Source of the DNA: Pseudomonas sp. RGM2987
GTDB lineage: Bacteria; Pseudomonadota; Gammaproteobacteria; Pseudomonadales; Pseudomonadaceae
DNA: 64,000 bases
NCBI RefSeq assembly: GCF_022952855.1
Contig: NZ_JALJDX010000203.1
Location: forward strand, 1-64,000
Direction: 5' to 3'
In this document: in pieces, positions 17,649-28,300 of the stretch
Layout of the letters: each line of letters begins with the position of its first letter
Numbering within the stretch: position 1 is the stretch's first letter
Translations under genes and position numbers: made by a program
Notes under the pieces: model-generated
The model's database searches: none
What the model saw: the letters and a program-made list of their open reading frames with translations, nothing else
What the model was told of the DNA's origin: nothing

Positions 17649-18742
17649 TCCAGTGATCCTGCGTGGCCGACGATCCCGCCCTGGCGGTCGATGGCGAAGA
17701 CTTCGACCTGGACCTGAGGCGGCACGACGCTGCGGGCGAAGGCCAGGGCGTGCTCGCACACCGCGTCACCGAGGGCGATGCCGGCGGCGCTGGCTAATGC
17801 GAGGGCTTGCTGGCTGGTATTGGCGTCGCGGATCTGCTGTTGCAGGGCCGCATCGGCGCCGATTGCCGCCGCCCAGTTGGCCAGTTGCGGCAGATCGATG
17901 CTGGAATGACGGCTGTGCAGGTCCATGTGGCCGGCGGCGAGTTTGCTGATTTTGCCAAAGCCGCCACACAGGCTGAGTTTGTCCACCGGGACCTTGCGCA
18001 GATGCTTGAGCACGGCACCGACGAAGTCGCCCATTTCAATCAGGGCGATTTCCGGCAGGTTGTAGACCCTGCGCATGGTGTCTTCGCTGGCGTTGCCGGT
18101 GCAGGCGGCGATGTGCAGGTAGCCGTTGGTTTTCGCCACATCAATGCCCTGGTGGATGGACGCGATGTAGGCCGCGCAGGAAAACGGCCGGACGATGCCA
18201 CTGGTGCCCAGGATCGACAGACCACCGAGGATGCCCAGCCGCGGGTTCATGGTTTTCAGCGCCAGGGCCTCGCCGCCCTCGACGTTGACCGTGACCTCGA
18301 AACCGCCGGCATAGCCGGTTTCAGCGGCCAGTCGGGCCAAGTGATCGCCGATCATTTTGCGTGGGACCGGGTTGATCGCCGGTTCACCGACATTCAGCAC
18401 CAACCCCGGTCGGGTCACGGTGCCCACGCCGCGTCCGGCGATGAAGCGCACCCCAGGTCCGGCGGTCAACCGCACGTGTGAAAACAGCAGGGCGCCGTGG
18501 GTCACGTCCGGGTCATCGCCGGCGTCCTTGATCGTCCCGGCCTCGGCGCCATGCTCGGTACGTCGACAGAACTCCAGGCGCATCTGCACCTGCTTGCCCT
18601 TGGGCAGGACGATTTCCACGGCATCGGCGTCGATGCCGCACAGCAGTAGCCGGGCCGCCGCCAGGCTGGTGGCCGTGGCGCAGCTGCCGGTGGTCAGGCC
18701 GCTGCGCAGCGGCGCGGGCTGTTCGGCGGTTTCGTCACGCAT
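17645..18742 (-). CDS. cbiD: cobalt-precorrin-5B (C1)-methyltransferase CbiD
   Basis: Methylates C1 and releases the extruded acyl group during ring contraction. 365 residues with the CbiD N-terminal block [29 protein letters not shown] and the later [19 protein letters not shown] and [27 protein letters not shown]. CbiD belongs to the anaerobic pathway, yet the oxygen-dependent CobG is encoded nearby. In many pseudomonads CbiD replaces CobF. It overlaps cobL by 8 bp and cobK by 4 bp. Confidence 0.95.
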   Translation of the reverse strand: MRDETAEQPAPLRSGLTTGSCATATSLAAARLLLCGIDADAVEIVLPKGKQVQMRLEFCRRTEHGAEAGTIKDAGDDPDVTHGALLFSHVRLTAGPGVRFIAGRGVGTVTRPGLVLNVGEPAINPVPRKMIGDHLARLAAETGYAGGFEVTVNVEGGEALALKTMNPRLGILGGLSILGTSGIVRPFSCAAYIASIHQGIDVAKTNGYLHIAACTGNASEDTMRRVYNLPEIALIEMGDFVGAVLKHLRKVPVDKLSLCGGFGKISKLAAGHMDLHSRHSSIDLPQLANWAAAIGADAALQQQIRDANTSQQALALASAAGIALGDAVCEHALAFARSVVPPQVQVEVFAIDRQGGIVGHAGSLE

Positions 18743-19946
18743 CGCCAGGCTTCGTCAGGTCCAGCAAGGTAATCGGCAGGGCCTGGCGCCAGGTGTCAAA
18801 CTCGCCCAATGGCTGGGCCTGGGCGATGTGAATCCGGGTCAGTTCGCCGCCGTGCCGTTCGCGCCAGTGCATGAGCGTCATCTCGCTTTGCAGGGTCACG
18901 GCGTTCGCCACGAGTCGGCCACCGGGCTTGAGCCGGGCCCAGCAGCTATCGAGCACGCCTTCGCGGGTGACGCCGCCACCGATGAACACGGCGTCCGGTG
19001 GCTCCAGATCGTCCAGTGCCTGTGGAGCCTTGCCGCGGATCAGTTGCAGGCCGGGCACGCCGAGGCTGTCGCGGTTACGCTCGATCAGGGCTTGGCGGCC
19101 TTCATCGGCTTCAATCGCCAGGGCCCGGCAGCTGGGGTGGGCGCGCATCCATTCGATGCCGATGGAGCCGCTGCCGGCGCCGACGTCCCACAGCAGCTCG
19201 CCGGGCGTCGGCGCGAGACGGGCCAGGGTGATGGCCCGCACGTCACGCTTGGTCAACTGGCCGTCATGCTCGAATGCGCTGTCCGGCAAGCCGGCCAGGC
19301 GTGACAGACGAGGCGTCGAGGGATCGGCCCGGCATTCGACGGCGATCAGGTTGAGGTCCGCAACGGCCGGGTCGGACCATTGCGCGGCGCAGCCTTCGAT
19401 CCGCCGTTCCGCGCCACCGCCCAAGTGTTCCAGGACTGTCATGGCGCTGGGGCCGAACCCACGCTCGCGCAACAGTGTCGCCACGGCGGCCGGGCTGCTG
19501 CGGTCATTGCTCAGCAACAGCAGCCTGACGCCGGTGGATAAGTGGGCATTGAGCACGGCCAGGGGGCGCGCTACCAGTGACAGGATAGTCACATCCTGCA
19601 ACGGCCAACCCATGCGCGCCGCCGCCAGCGAACAGGACGATGGGGCAGGGATGACCAGCATCTGGTCGCCCGGAATCTGTTTAGCGAGACTGGCGCCCAC
19701 GCCGTAGAACATCGGATCGCCGCTCGCCAGCACGCACACCGCCTCGCCCCGGCGCGCCAACAGCGGCTCCAGGGAAAACGGACTGGGCCACAGCTCCCGT
19801 TCGCCGCGAATACACAGCGGCAACAGGGCCAATTGCCGGGTGCTGCCGATAATGTGCGACGCCCGCAGCAAAGCATGCCGGGCGGTGCGGCCCAGGCCCT
19901 TGAAGCCGTCTTCGCCGATGCCCACTACGGTCAACCAGGGCGTCAT
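18735..19946 (-). CDS. cobL: precorrin-6B C5,15-methyltransferase (decarboxylating) CobL, CbiE-CbiT fusion
   Basis: Bifunctional enzyme that methylates C5 and C15 and decarboxylates the C12 acetate. Residues 1 to about 205 form the CbiE-type tetrapyrrole methylase ([36 protein letters not shown]). From about 225 on is the CbiT-type Rossmann methylase with [18 protein letters not shown] as SAM motif and [16 protein letters not shown]. Start ATG 19946 gives the usual 403 residues; the upstream ATG at 20012 adds unrelated sequence. It is first in the minus-strand cob unit. Confidence 0.95.
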   Translation of the reverse strand: MTPWLTVVGIGEDGFKGLGRTARHALLRASHIIGSTRQLALLPLCIRGERELWPSPFSLEPLLARRGEAVCVLASGDPMFYGVGASLAKQIPGDQMLVIPAPSSCSLAAARMGWPLQDVTILSLVARPLAVLNAHLSTGVRLLLLSNDRSSPAAVATLLRERGFGPSAMTVLEHLGGGAERRIEGCAAQWSDPAVADLNLIAVECRADPSTPRLSRLAGLPDSAFEHDGQLTKRDVRAITLARLAPTPGELLWDVGAGSGSIGIEWMRAHPSCRALAIEADEGRQALIERNRDSLGVPGLQLIRGKAPQALDDLEPPDAVFIGGGVTREGVLDSCWARLKPGGRLVANAVTLQSEMTLMHWRERHGGELTRIHIAQAQPLGEFDTWRQALPITLLDLTKPGDA

Positions 19947-19984
19947 CTGTGTTCCTCGACTGGATCTGTGTGGTTGGCAGGCTG

Positions 19985-20011
19985 TGATGCCCTCTAACCG
20001 GGTGGGCATCA
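19985..20011. promoter_or_regulatory. inverted repeat overlapping a possible -10 of cobL
   Basis: TGATGCCC and GGGCATCA are a perfect 8-bp inverted repeat with an 11-base centre, 39-65 bp ahead of the cobL ATG. On the minus strand its edge overlaps TATGAT (20008-20013), a -10-like hexamer, though no good -35 stands at the right distance. A role as operator is a guess. The rest of 19947-20678 holds REPs and a 312-bp dispersed repeat but no gene. Confidence 0.3.
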
Positions 20012-20069
20012 TACCGTGAGTGTTTGGTTAAGGCTGCGTCCGATCCCGCATCAACGGTTCAGGCAGACC

Positions 20070-20169
20070 GCCATCGCGAGCAGGCTAGCTCCCACAATTG
20101 GATCGCAGTACAACCGGGAGAGATAGGCCGGCTGTCAGGTCGTCTTCGCGAGCAAGCCCGCTCCCACAG
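20070..20169. repeat. two REP elements in the same orientation
   Basis: A degenerate copy (ATCGCGAGCAGGCTAGCTCC, about 20072-20095) and a good copy (TTCGCGAGCAAGCCCGCTCC, about 20144-20163) lie in direct orientation about 70 bp apart between cobL and the large dispersed repeat. Confidence 0.85.
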
Positions 20170-20194
20170 GACTCAGGTATAGCCGGTAAAGTCA

Positions 20195-20506
20195 GGCCGG
20201 CCGTTAGGCCGCCTCGCTTTTGCTTTTGCTTTTGATCTTGAGCGCCCCATTAACCACAAGGGCCGAACGCAGGCATTGCGTAGTGGGCAACCCGGCATGG
20301 ATGCCGGGTTAGCCGCGCTGGGCCATGGATGGCCCATCGCGGCGGGCCCACGGAGCAATGCCGGAGTGAGGGAACACCGAGCCTTGGCGAGGTGCCCAGT
20401 GGTGGGGCACAGCCTTTTTTGCTTACTTTTTTTGGCGTTTGAAAAAAAGTGAGCCGCCGTCAGGGCGGAACCCTAAGCAGCCGTTACCGCAGCAACGGAT
20501 ATGTAC
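20195..20506 (-). repeat. large (about 312 bp) dispersed repeat, copy A
   Basis: Reads as the reverse complement of 52240-52550 with small differences over almost its whole length. Blocks common to both copies on the minus strand are GTACATATCC, GGTTCCGCCCTGACGGCGG, CACTGGGCACCTCGCCAAGG, the palindrome ACCCGGCATCCATGCCGGGT and CTTGTGGTTAA. Short open frames inside (such as 20173-20358) are not considered genes. A REP adjoins one end of both copies. Confidence 0.85.
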
Positions 20507-20678
20507 CCGCTCAAAAAATCCAGGCCAAGGCTGCCAGACCGCAATCGCGGCAGATTCGCCTCAAAATTTGCTATCACGCCACCCCCAATCCGACCAGCAA
20601 GCTTTTCATGCCCCCCGGCAAAGCAGGCATAATGGCGCTCCTTCGCCGTCGTGGCGTGTCTTATCTGCCGGTTTGCCC

Positions 20679-21992
20679 TTGAACGAACGTCCATCCGCCA
20701 ACGTCATCCGCCCCTCGGGTTGTCCGGGGTTGTTGCGTGTCGTCCAGGCGCTGGACGGTGGGATCTGCCGGATCAAGCTCGACGGCGGTGCCATCCGGGC
20801 GGATCAGGCCGAGGCCGTGGCGTCGGCGGCGGAGCGGTTTGCCGGCGGTGTGATCGAGGCGACCAACCGGGGCAATCTGCAGATCCGTGGCATTGGTCCG
20901 GAGCACGGGGCGTTGATCGAGCAATTGCTGGCCGCCGGGCTTGGCCCGCGCAAGCCAGCCGGCGATGACGTGCGCAACCTGATGCTCAGCCCTTCGGCGG
21001 GTATCGACCGGCAGATGCTGATCGATACCCGGCCATTGGCCGAGCGGATTCTGTTCACCTTGCAGACCCATGATCGCTTCCATGAGTTGTCGGCCAAGTT
21101 CGCCGTGCAACTGGATGGCGGCGAGGCCATGGCGATGCTCGAACATCCCCATGACGTGTGGTTGTCCGCCTTTTTCGAGCATGGCGAACCCTGGCTCGCT
21201 TTCGGATTGGCCGGCACGCCGCTGGATCAGCCGGCCGGCAGCGTGCCATTGGCCCAGGGGCATGCCTTGGTGGTGGCGGTGCTGGAACTGTTTCTCGACC
21301 TGGCCCGCCCGGACCAGACCCGCATGCGTCATCTGCTGGCCGAAATCCCACAGGATGAACTGATCGCCCAACTGGCCCGTCGCGTGCCGTTGCAACCTTG
21401 CCTCGATTGGCAGCGCGGTGCGGCCAGCGACGGGTTGCACCTGGGCATTCATCCCCAGCACGACGACCGTTTCTACGTCGGCGCTGCGGCGCCCCTTGGC
21501 CGGCTCGACGTCGGTATGCTGCGAGGCGCGGCGCGACTGGCGCGGGAGAAGGGCGACGGCAGTCTGCGCTTCACGCCCTGGCAAAGCCTGCTGCTGCCCA
21601 ACGTCAGTTTCGAAGACGCTGACGAGGTCCTGGCGCGGCTCGAAGGCCTGGGCCTGCTGTGCTCGTTGGATCAGCCCTTGGCGCAGCTCATTGCCTGCAC
21701 CGGCTCCAGCGGCTGCGCCAAGGCCCTGAGCGACACCAAGGCCGATGCCCGGCAGTTGGCCGGGCTGCTGCAACGCCAGGGCAACACCCCGAAAGTCCAT
21801 TTGTCCGGTTGCCCACGTTCCTGTGCGGCGGCCCATATCGCGCCCGTTACCTTGCTGGCGGTCGCCCCCGGTCGCTATGACCTGTATTTTCGCGAGGCCA
21901 CGCAGCCGGGTTTCGGCGCGTTGCAGGCCCGTGACCTCACTATTGAAGCGCTCAGCCACCGGCTCGACGCTCGCCCCCGGAGCCCCACTTGA
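20679..21992 (+). CDS. cobG: precorrin-3B synthase CobG
   Basis: Oxygen-dependent monooxygenase of the aerobic cobalamin route that makes precorrin-3B. It is built like a half-size nitrite/sulfite reductase: ANVIRPSGCPGLLRVVQALDG at the N terminus, EATNRGNLQIRGIG (about 60-75), and the 4Fe-4S cysteines in ACTGSSGCAKAL and HLSGCPRSCAAAHIAP. The start is inferred as TTG 20679, giving NERPSANVIRPS as in other pseudomonads and 437 residues. The frame is open to 20439, but that part translates the dispersed repeat. No clear ribosome binding site is visible, so the start is uncertain. It begins the plus-strand cobGHIJ unit. Confidence 0.9.
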   Translation: MNERPSANVIRPSGCPGLLRVVQALDGGICRIKLDGGAIRADQAEAVASAAERFAGGVIEATNRGNLQIRGIGPEHGALIEQLLAAGLGPRKPAGDDVRNLMLSPSAGIDRQMLIDTRPLAERILFTLQTHDRFHELSAKFAVQLDGGEAMAMLEHPHDVWLSAFFEHGEPWLAFGLAGTPLDQPAGSVPLAQGHALVVAVLELFLDLARPDQTRMRHLLAEIPQDELIAQLARRVPLQPCLDWQRGAASDGLHLGIHPQHDDRFYVGAAAPLGRLDVGMLRGAARLAREKGDGSLRFTPWQSLLLPNVSFEDADEVLARLEGLGLLCSLDQPLAQLIACTGSSGCAKALSDTKADARQLAGLLQRQGNTPKVHLSGCPRSCAAAHIAPVTLLAVAPGRYDLYFREATQPGFGALQARDLTIEALSHRLDARPRSPT

Positions 21993-22618
21993 TGCTTGAT
22001 TACATCCGCGACGGTCAGGAGATCTATCGCAACTCCTTCGCGATCATCCGCGCCGAAGCCAACCTGGCGCGTATCCCGGCTGACCTGGAGAAACTCGCGG
22101 TGCGGGTGATCCACGCCTGCGGCATGGTCGAGGCCGTCGATGGCTTGCAGTTTTCCGAAGGCGCGGGCACGGCCGGGCGCCAGGCGCTGGCCGCCGGTGC
22201 GCCGATCCTGTGCGATGCGCGGATGGTCTCCGAAGGCGTGACCCGTGCCCGTCTGCCAGCCAACAACCCGGTGATCTGCACCTTGCGCGACGAGCGCGTG
22301 CCGGCGCTGGCCCTTGAGCTGGGCAACACCCGTTCAGCCGCCGCCCTGGAGTTGTGGCGCCCGCACCTGGAAGGCAGCGTCGTGGTCATCGGCAATGCGC
22401 CAACCGCGTTGTTTTACCTGCTGGAAATGCTCGATGCCGGCGCACCAAAGCCGGCATTGATCCTTGGCTTCCCGGTGGGCTTCGTCGGCGCTGCCGAGTC
22501 CAAGGCGATGCTGGCGGCCGACAGCCGTGGCGTGCCGTTCGTGATCATGCAAGGCCGGCTGGGCGGTAGCGCCATGGCCGCCGCCGCCGTCAATGCCCTC
22601 GCCACGGAGATCGAATGA
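21992..22618 (+). CDS. cobH: precorrin-8X methylmutase CobH
   Basis: Moves the C11 methyl to C12, yielding hydrogenobyrinate. 208 residues with [38 protein letters not shown] (containing the catalytic histidine of the family) and [17 protein letters not shown]. The ATG at 21992 shares its first base with the cobG stop; the TTG three bases earlier is a less likely start. The end overlaps cobI by four bases. Confidence 0.95.
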   Translation: MLDYIRDGQEIYRNSFAIIRAEANLARIPADLEKLAVRVIHACGMVEAVDGLQFSEGAGTAGRQALAAGAPILCDARMVSEGVTRARLPANNPVICTLRDERVPALALELGNTRSAAALELWRPHLEGSVVVIGNAPTALFYLLEMLDAGAPKPALILGFPVGFVGAAESKAMLAADSRGVPFVIMQGRLGGSAMAAAAVNALATEIE

Positions 22619-23349
22619 TGCAGCAGCCTGGACGTCTGATCGGCCTCGGCGTGGGCCCGGGTGACCCTGAACTGATTACCGTCAAGGCCCTGCGCCTGCT
22701 GCGTGAGTCGCCGGTGGTGGCGTACTTCGTCGCCAAGGGCAAGAAGGGCAACGCCTTCGGCATCATCGAGGCGCATTTACAGGCTGAGCAGACCTTGCTG
22801 CCGCTGGTCTACCCGGTCACCACCGAAGCGCTGCCGGCACCGCTGTCGTACGAACAGGTGATTGCCGACTTCTACGACACCGCCGCCGAACAGTTGGCTA
22901 CGCACCTGGATGCCGGCCGCGACGTGGCGGTGATCTGCGAGGGCGATCCGTTCTTCTACGGTTCCTACATGTACCTGCACGATCGCCTGGCCGAGCGCTA
23001 TGACGCCGAGGTCATCCCGGGCGTGTGCTCGATGCTGGGCGGCGCGTCAGTGCTGGGGGCGCCGCTGGTGTATCGCAACCAGAGCCTGTCGGTGCTCTCC
23101 GGCGTGCTGCCCCATGAAGAGCTCAAACGCCGCCTGGCCGATGCCGACGCGGCGGTGATCATGAAGCTGGGGCGCAACTTCCCCAAGGTTCGCCAGGTGC
23201 TGGAGGAACTGGGCCTGGATGGCCGGGCGCTGTACGTCGAACGGGCGACCATGGCAAATCAGAAAATCGTGCCGCTGGATGAAGTCGAGCCGATGTCCTC
23301 GCCATATTTCTCGCTGATCATCGTGCCGGGCGAACGGTGGCAAGGATGA
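22615..23349 (+). CDS. cobI: precorrin-2 C20-methyltransferase CobI
   Basis: SAM-dependent tetrapyrrole methylase acting on precorrin-2. 244 residues. Family motifs are [22 protein letters not shown] near the N terminus, [16 protein letters not shown] (about 102-117), [19 protein letters not shown] and [24 protein letters not shown] overlaps join it to cobH upstream and to cobJ downstream. Confidence 0.96.
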   Translation: MMQQPGRLIGLGVGPGDPELITVKALRLLRESPVVAYFVAKGKKGNAFGIIEAHLQAEQTLLPLVYPVTTEALPAPLSYEQVIADFYDTAAEQLATHLDAGRDVAVICEGDPFFYGSYMYLHDRLAERYDAEVIPGVCSMLGGASVLGAPLVYRNQSLSVLSGVLPHEELKRRLADADAAVIMKLGRNFPKVRQVLEELGLDGRALYVERATMANQKIVPLDEVEPMSSPYFSLIIVPGERWQG

Positions 23350-25037
23350 CCGCCAACGCACCGGCCATCGTTATCCTCGGCCCGGGCAGTCTGGCGACTG
23401 CGCGGCGGATCCAGCAGCGCTATCCCGAGGCCTTGATCCACGGCTTGGCCGGGCGGGTCGTGGACGCGGATCGTCACTACCAGGAGTTTGGCGCGACGTT
23501 GCGCGAGCTCTACCAGCAAGACACGCCGATCATCGTCCTGTGCGCCGCCGGCATCGTCATCCGCACCCTGGCGCCGCTGCTGCTGGAAAAAGGCGTGGAG
23601 CCGCCGGTGTTGGCGGTGGCCGAGGATGGCAGCGCCGTGGTGCCTTTGTTGGGCGGCCTGGGCGGGGTCAATGTCATGGCCCGGGACATCGCGCAAACCC
23701 TGCAAGTCGCGCCCGCGATCACCACCAGTGGTGAGCTGCGTTTTGGCACTTGCCTGCTTAATCCGCCGAGCGGCTACAGCCTTGGCGACCTGGAGCAGGG
23801 CAAGCGTTTTGTCTCCGATCTGCTGACCGGCGAATCGGTGCGCATCGAGGGAGTTGCGCCGTGGCTGGATCAGGCGCGGTTGCCTGAGGATGCACAGGCG
23901 CGGCTGGCGATTCGTGTAGACAGTGCCGCCGGTGCGCCCGGGGCGCACGAGCTGCGTATTTATCCGCGCAATGTGGTGTTGGCGGTGGGCGCCGGCGCGT
24001 TGCCGAACATTGAGCAAGTCTTGCAAGAGGCCGGGCTGGCGGTGCAGTCGCTGGCGTGCCTGCTGGCGGCGGACAGCGACATGGCGCGCTCCGAATTGCA
24101 CGACGCCGCATTCAAATTGAACGTGCCGCTGCGTTTTGCGCCGGCCAGTGGCGATGCCAGTCAATGGTTGGCGGACGCCGTCGACCAACCGGCGGCGGTG
24201 CGCGCGGTGGGCGACCACGCCATCGCCGTGGCTGAGCAACCTGTTGACCCGCAGGACATTGGCCGGCTACGTGGACGCCTGGCGGTGATCGGCCTTGGCC
24301 CTGGCGCTGCCGAGCTGATGGTGCCGGCGGTACGCGCCGAACTCGACCGCGCCACCGATGTACTGGGCTATGAAACCTATGTACGCATGGCCGGCCCGTT
24401 CCGCGCCGATCAAGTGCAGCACTGCACCGACAATCGCGAAGAAATGCAGCGCGCCCGGCATGCCTTTGAGCTGGCCGTCCAGGGCCGTTTGGTGGTGGTG
24501 GTGTCGTCTGGCGACCCCGGCGTATTCGCCATGGCCGCCGCCGTGCTGGAAGCCTTGCACGAGTCGACGGATGCCCAGTGGCACAACGTCGATCTGCAGA
24601 TTCTTCCGGGGGTCTCGGCGTCCCTGGCGACCGCCGCCCAGGCCGGTGCGCCGCTGGGACATGACTTTTGCGTGATGTCGCTGTCGGACAACCTCAAGCC
24701 GTGGTCGATCATCGAGAAACGCCTGGACCTGGCGGCTGAAGCGGACCTGGCCCTGGCCTTCTACAACCCGATCTCGCGTTCACGGCCATGGCAACTGGGC
24801 CGGGCACTGGAAATCGTCCGGCAACATCGCACGGCCCAGACGCCGGTGGTGCTGGGACGTGATATCGGCCGCCCGGGCCAGACCTTGCGTGTCACCACCT
24901 TGGAGCAGTTGACGCCGGATCAGGTGGACATGCGCACCATGGTGCTGATCGGTTCCTCTACGACCTGCGTTTTCCCAAGGGTTGGGGGGGGCGATTGGGT
25001 CTACACGCCGCGTTGGTATGGCAGCAAGCCGCTCTGA
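23346..25037 (+). CDS. cobJ: CbiG-CobJ fusion, precorrin-3B C17-methyltransferase
   Basis: 563 residues in two parts. The first about 310 resemble CbiG ([54 protein letters not shown], then [20 protein letters not shown]). The remainder from about 310 is the CobJ methylase that drives ring contraction ([80 protein letters not shown]). The start is the ATG overlapping the cobI stop (ATGA); the GTG nine bases earlier is unlikely. A CbiG half with an aerobic-pathway CobJ is common in pseudomonads but mechanistically mixed. Confidence 0.95.
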   Translation: MTANAPAIVILGPGSLATARRIQQRYPEALIHGLAGRVVDADRHYQEFGATLRELYQQDTPIIVLCAAGIVIRTLAPLLLEKGVEPPVLAVAEDGSAVVPLLGGLGGVNVMARDIAQTLQVAPAITTSGELRFGTCLLNPPSGYSLGDLEQGKRFVSDLLTGESVRIEGVAPWLDQARLPEDAQARLAIRVDSAAGAPGAHELRIYPRNVVLAVGAGALPNIEQVLQEAGLAVQSLACLLAADSDMARSELHDAAFKLNVPLRFAPASGDASQWLADAVDQPAAVRAVGDHAIAVAEQPVDPQDIGRLRGRLAVIGLGPGAAELMVPAVRAELDRATDVLGYETYVRMAGPFRADQVQHCTDNREEMQRARHAFELAVQGRLVVVVSSGDPGVFAMAAAVLEALHESTDAQWHNVDLQILPGVSASLATAAQAGAPLGHDFCVMSLSDNLKPWSIIEKRLDLAAEADLALAFYNPISRSRPWQLGRALEIVRQHRTAQTPVVLGRDIGRPGQTLRVTTLEQLTPDQVDMRTMVLIGSSTTCVFPRVGGGDWVYTPRWYGSKPL

Positions 25038-25066
25038 AGTTTGTGATCAGAGATTGGCGAGGCTAC

Positions 25067-25181
25067 CGTGGCGAGGGAGCTTGCTCCCGCTCGACTGCGC
25101 AGCAGTCGCCAGGCTTATCTACTGCGTTGGATGGTGAGGGGGCTGCTTCGCAGCCCAGCGGGAGCAAGCTCCCTCGCCACG
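25067..25181. repeat. REPIN between cobJ and the giant toxin gene
   Basis: Inverted GTGGCGAGGGAGCTTGCTCC arms with CTGCGCAGCAGTCG and CTGCTTCGCAGCC beside them. The remaining roughly 165 bases to the toxin start are AT-rich (CTTATATATAAAAGTTTGAC) and hold the leader. Confidence 0.92.
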
Positions 25182-25298
25182 GGGTTTGTGTTGTTCTTTT
25201 ATGAGCAATAGTCCGGACCTTATATATAAAAGTTTGACATTTATTGAATCTCTTATCGTTTGAGCGGTATTACAGCGGGCGTTATGTTGTCCGCTATT

Positions 25299-25313
25299 CA
25301 GGAAGGAATCCTG
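25299..25313 (+). promoter_or_regulatory. possible RsmA/CsrA-type hairpin in toxin leader
   Basis: CAGGA and TCCTG form a 5-bp stem with the loop AGGAA, presenting GGA in the loop as RsmA/CsrA sites do. It lies 34 bp before the toxin ATG at 25348. Repression by RsmA/RsmE is inferred, not shown. Confidence 0.4.
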
Positions 25314-25347
25314 ATTAGTTGCATTCAACTACATGGAAGTGTTGTTT

Positions 25348-28300
25348 ATGAATGAGCCTGAAGTTTCGTTGGCGGATAACTACGTCAACTTCGTGAGTTT
25401 ACTTAAGTTAAAAGATCTGGAGCGGGCGCTGATAGCGCATAAAGGCACCGAGGAGTATGACGCGGTGCTGCGTTACTACTTCGGTTGTATCGCCGTGCTG
25501 GATTCGCCGCAGATGCTCAAGCCCCTGGGGCTGCTCAAGCAAGCGCTGGGCGTGTTGCAGGGAAGCAGCAGGCGTCGCCGCTCGCCTGAGTCGTCATCGG
25601 GGGCGGATGAGGCCGGGGGCGCGACGCTGGGGCAGGCCTATAACAAGATAGAAGTTTTCGAGGCGCGTCTGCGCAACAGTCTGGACCTGCTGCAACAACC
25701 GGTCATCGAAGTGCCGAAGAACCTGCATTTTGTCTGGCTGGGCGGCGGTATTGGTGCGATCCAGCGTGACTACATCAGTATCTGGAAACAACTACTGGGA
25801 GCAGAGGGTTATCAACTTAGAGTCTGGTATGACAGCGATGCGCTGTTGGCTTATGAAACCAATCGGATCATCGTCGAGGCTGCCAAAGCCGATGCCATGA
25901 GCAGTGGCGGACAGTCCAGCAACAATGCGTTGGAGCTGGGCGACCGCTACGAAGAACGGGTCATAGTTCTGAAGCAACAAATGTACGCCTACATCAATAA
26001 AGCGCTTGGAAACGGCGGCAGTGCTGATGAGGCGCGAATCGATCTGTTGGTCCGGGCCTACGGCCAGGACGGGGCGCGGCTGACGATCCTGAGGAACGAT
26101 AACCGTCGAAGCCTGGAAGCATTGGCCGCAGATGAATGGGTCCTGCGCGACCTTGCCGGCGGCGGGGCGCTCGAGCATTTGCAGGACATTTATCGGCGCG
26201 AGGTCAACCTGCGCGGGATGTTCGCAGGCGCCTCCGATGTGGTACGGATCGAAGCCCTGCTCGCTGAAGGCGGCCGATATGCCGATGTCGATAACCTGCC
26301 GCCCTTGCAGGAGCAATTGGGCGAAGTGGACATCCGGGCGTTCAAGACCGACGCGCGGATCGGTGTGTTGCAACTGCTGCTCGATCGCAACCCCGGATGG
26401 ATGCCTGGGCGTCAGGCACTGCGTAATCAATACACGGATTACTACGACGCGATCCCTGCGGAGCACCGCGCGGCGCTCGAGCGTTTTGCTGCCAGCCAAC
26501 CCAGGTTGAACCGAGTCTTCCGTGTCCCGGTCGAGCGACTGGCACGTCCGGATGAGTTGCGCGCCGTGACCCTGCGCAACTCGTTGAGCAACGCTTTCCT
26601 GATGGCCCATCCGGGGGCGGCGATGCTCAAGGCGGTGGTCGAACGTTTCAGGCTCAACTACCAGATCGTCGATGCCACCGCGCGTTTGGCGGACGAGCAG
26701 AACGTCGCCCTGATCGATGTCGAAGCCATGACCGGGCTGGCGCGCCAGGCTGCGACCGAGGTTTTCGGTGAGCTGCATGAGCTGCCGACGGAAGTGGAAA
26801 TGACCACCGTGTTGCTGATCGAGGCGGCCGCGACCTACTACAGCGATGGCATTCGCCCGCAGAGCGAGGGGACGATCTACCTGACCGGGCCCGCTGCCAT
26901 GCGGGTGGGCATGGACGATTATCAGCGAGCCCATTTCACTCCGCGGACCGCTGAACAGTGGCAAGCGCAGGCAGCCATCGAGGCCATCGACAGCGTCAAC
27001 CTGGCGACGGAGGAGGAGCAGGATCACTCCTGGAAAGAGAACCAGAGCGACACCGGACAGTGGCTCGAAAACGAGAAAAAGCGTTGGCAGCAAGGGCGGT
27101 TCAAGGCCCGTTATGCCGGTGACATGGCCGAGCTGCTCAAGTACCGCACCCTGCAATTCGACGAAGGCTGGCCGGTGGTCGAGGGCCGCCATGTCTTGGC
27201 CACCGAGCTGTTGCAACTCTTGGCCGATGAGCTGGGTGAGCCGTTCGTCCAGGCGATGGGGCGAAGCCATAACGGTACGGTCGTCTTCGGCAAGCCGATA
27301 CCGCTGGGGTTCGATCAGCGCCAGTCGATCCGCAGCCAGAGTGCCAAGGCGTTGCCGCCCGCCTCGTCGAGCGATGCACAGACACGCTCGTTGTCTGTCG
27401 CGCAGCTGCTGGACGGCTTCGCCCAAGGCCGTTTCGAAATCATTCAACTGAGCCCGTTGCAGCGCCTGTTGCTGGGAGGGTTGATCGATGCGAGTGCCCT
27501 GGATAACCGCAGCTTCGACGCGGTTCGTCCGCAGCTAGACAACCTGGCTAACAGCCTCGCCGGACACGGTACCGCTGGCCGCTATGCCGCGATCGAGCAG
27601 TTGCTGTACCAACGTCAGGCGCCAGCGTTCCTGGCCGGCCTCGCCAGTGCCAGTGACGACCCGCCAAGGCACGGCGAAACCGCCTTGGGCTTGAAGAGAG
27701 CTGCTTTGACGCAACCCTTGACGTTGCGCCAGTGGGGCCTGCACGTGACGCGGATCCGGCAGCTGGCGCAATTGGAATACCGGATCCAGATTGTCGAGCG
27801 CCTCGGTGGTGTACTGGACGGATTCGAAGCCGACGCCATCAAGCTGGTGCCCCAGGATCTGCTGCTCCAGGGCGAAGGCGACAGGGTTGGCGGACGCTGT
27901 TATCCCCTGAGCCTGGCGATGGCCGCTGCGTTGTCCCAGGGCAAGACGGCGGTCAATACCTTGCGCGAGCGCTTCTATCTCGGCGTAATCGAGCCCGGGG
28001 CCAGCGACTCGAACACCTTCCTCAACAGCATCGAAGCACTGCGCGACGTGCAGCTCGGCGACGTTGGCCGCACGCTGGCGCGCTCGAATCTGAGCGAAGT
28101 CGTGGATCTGCTGCACGCCAGGACATCGAGCGGCACGCTGATGCTCAACTCCGACAATCACGCCATGCTGGTGGCCAAGACTATCGAGGGCCAGAGCACC
28201 ACTTATCACTTCTACGACCCGAATTTCGGGGTGTTCGAGTTCGAGCATCCGGCACGGTTGAGGCGGGCATTGGAACGGTTTTTCCTCGACGAGGGCATGG

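Noticed and set aside
20439..20678. N-terminal extension of CobG
   Set aside because: It translates the dispersed repeat and has no similarity to CobG; the family begins at NERPSANVIRPS.
19947..20678. Possible cobalamin riboswitch
   Set aside because: No B12-box or conserved core was seen on either strand of the gap; the sequence is REPs, a dispersed repeat and a short inverted repeat.
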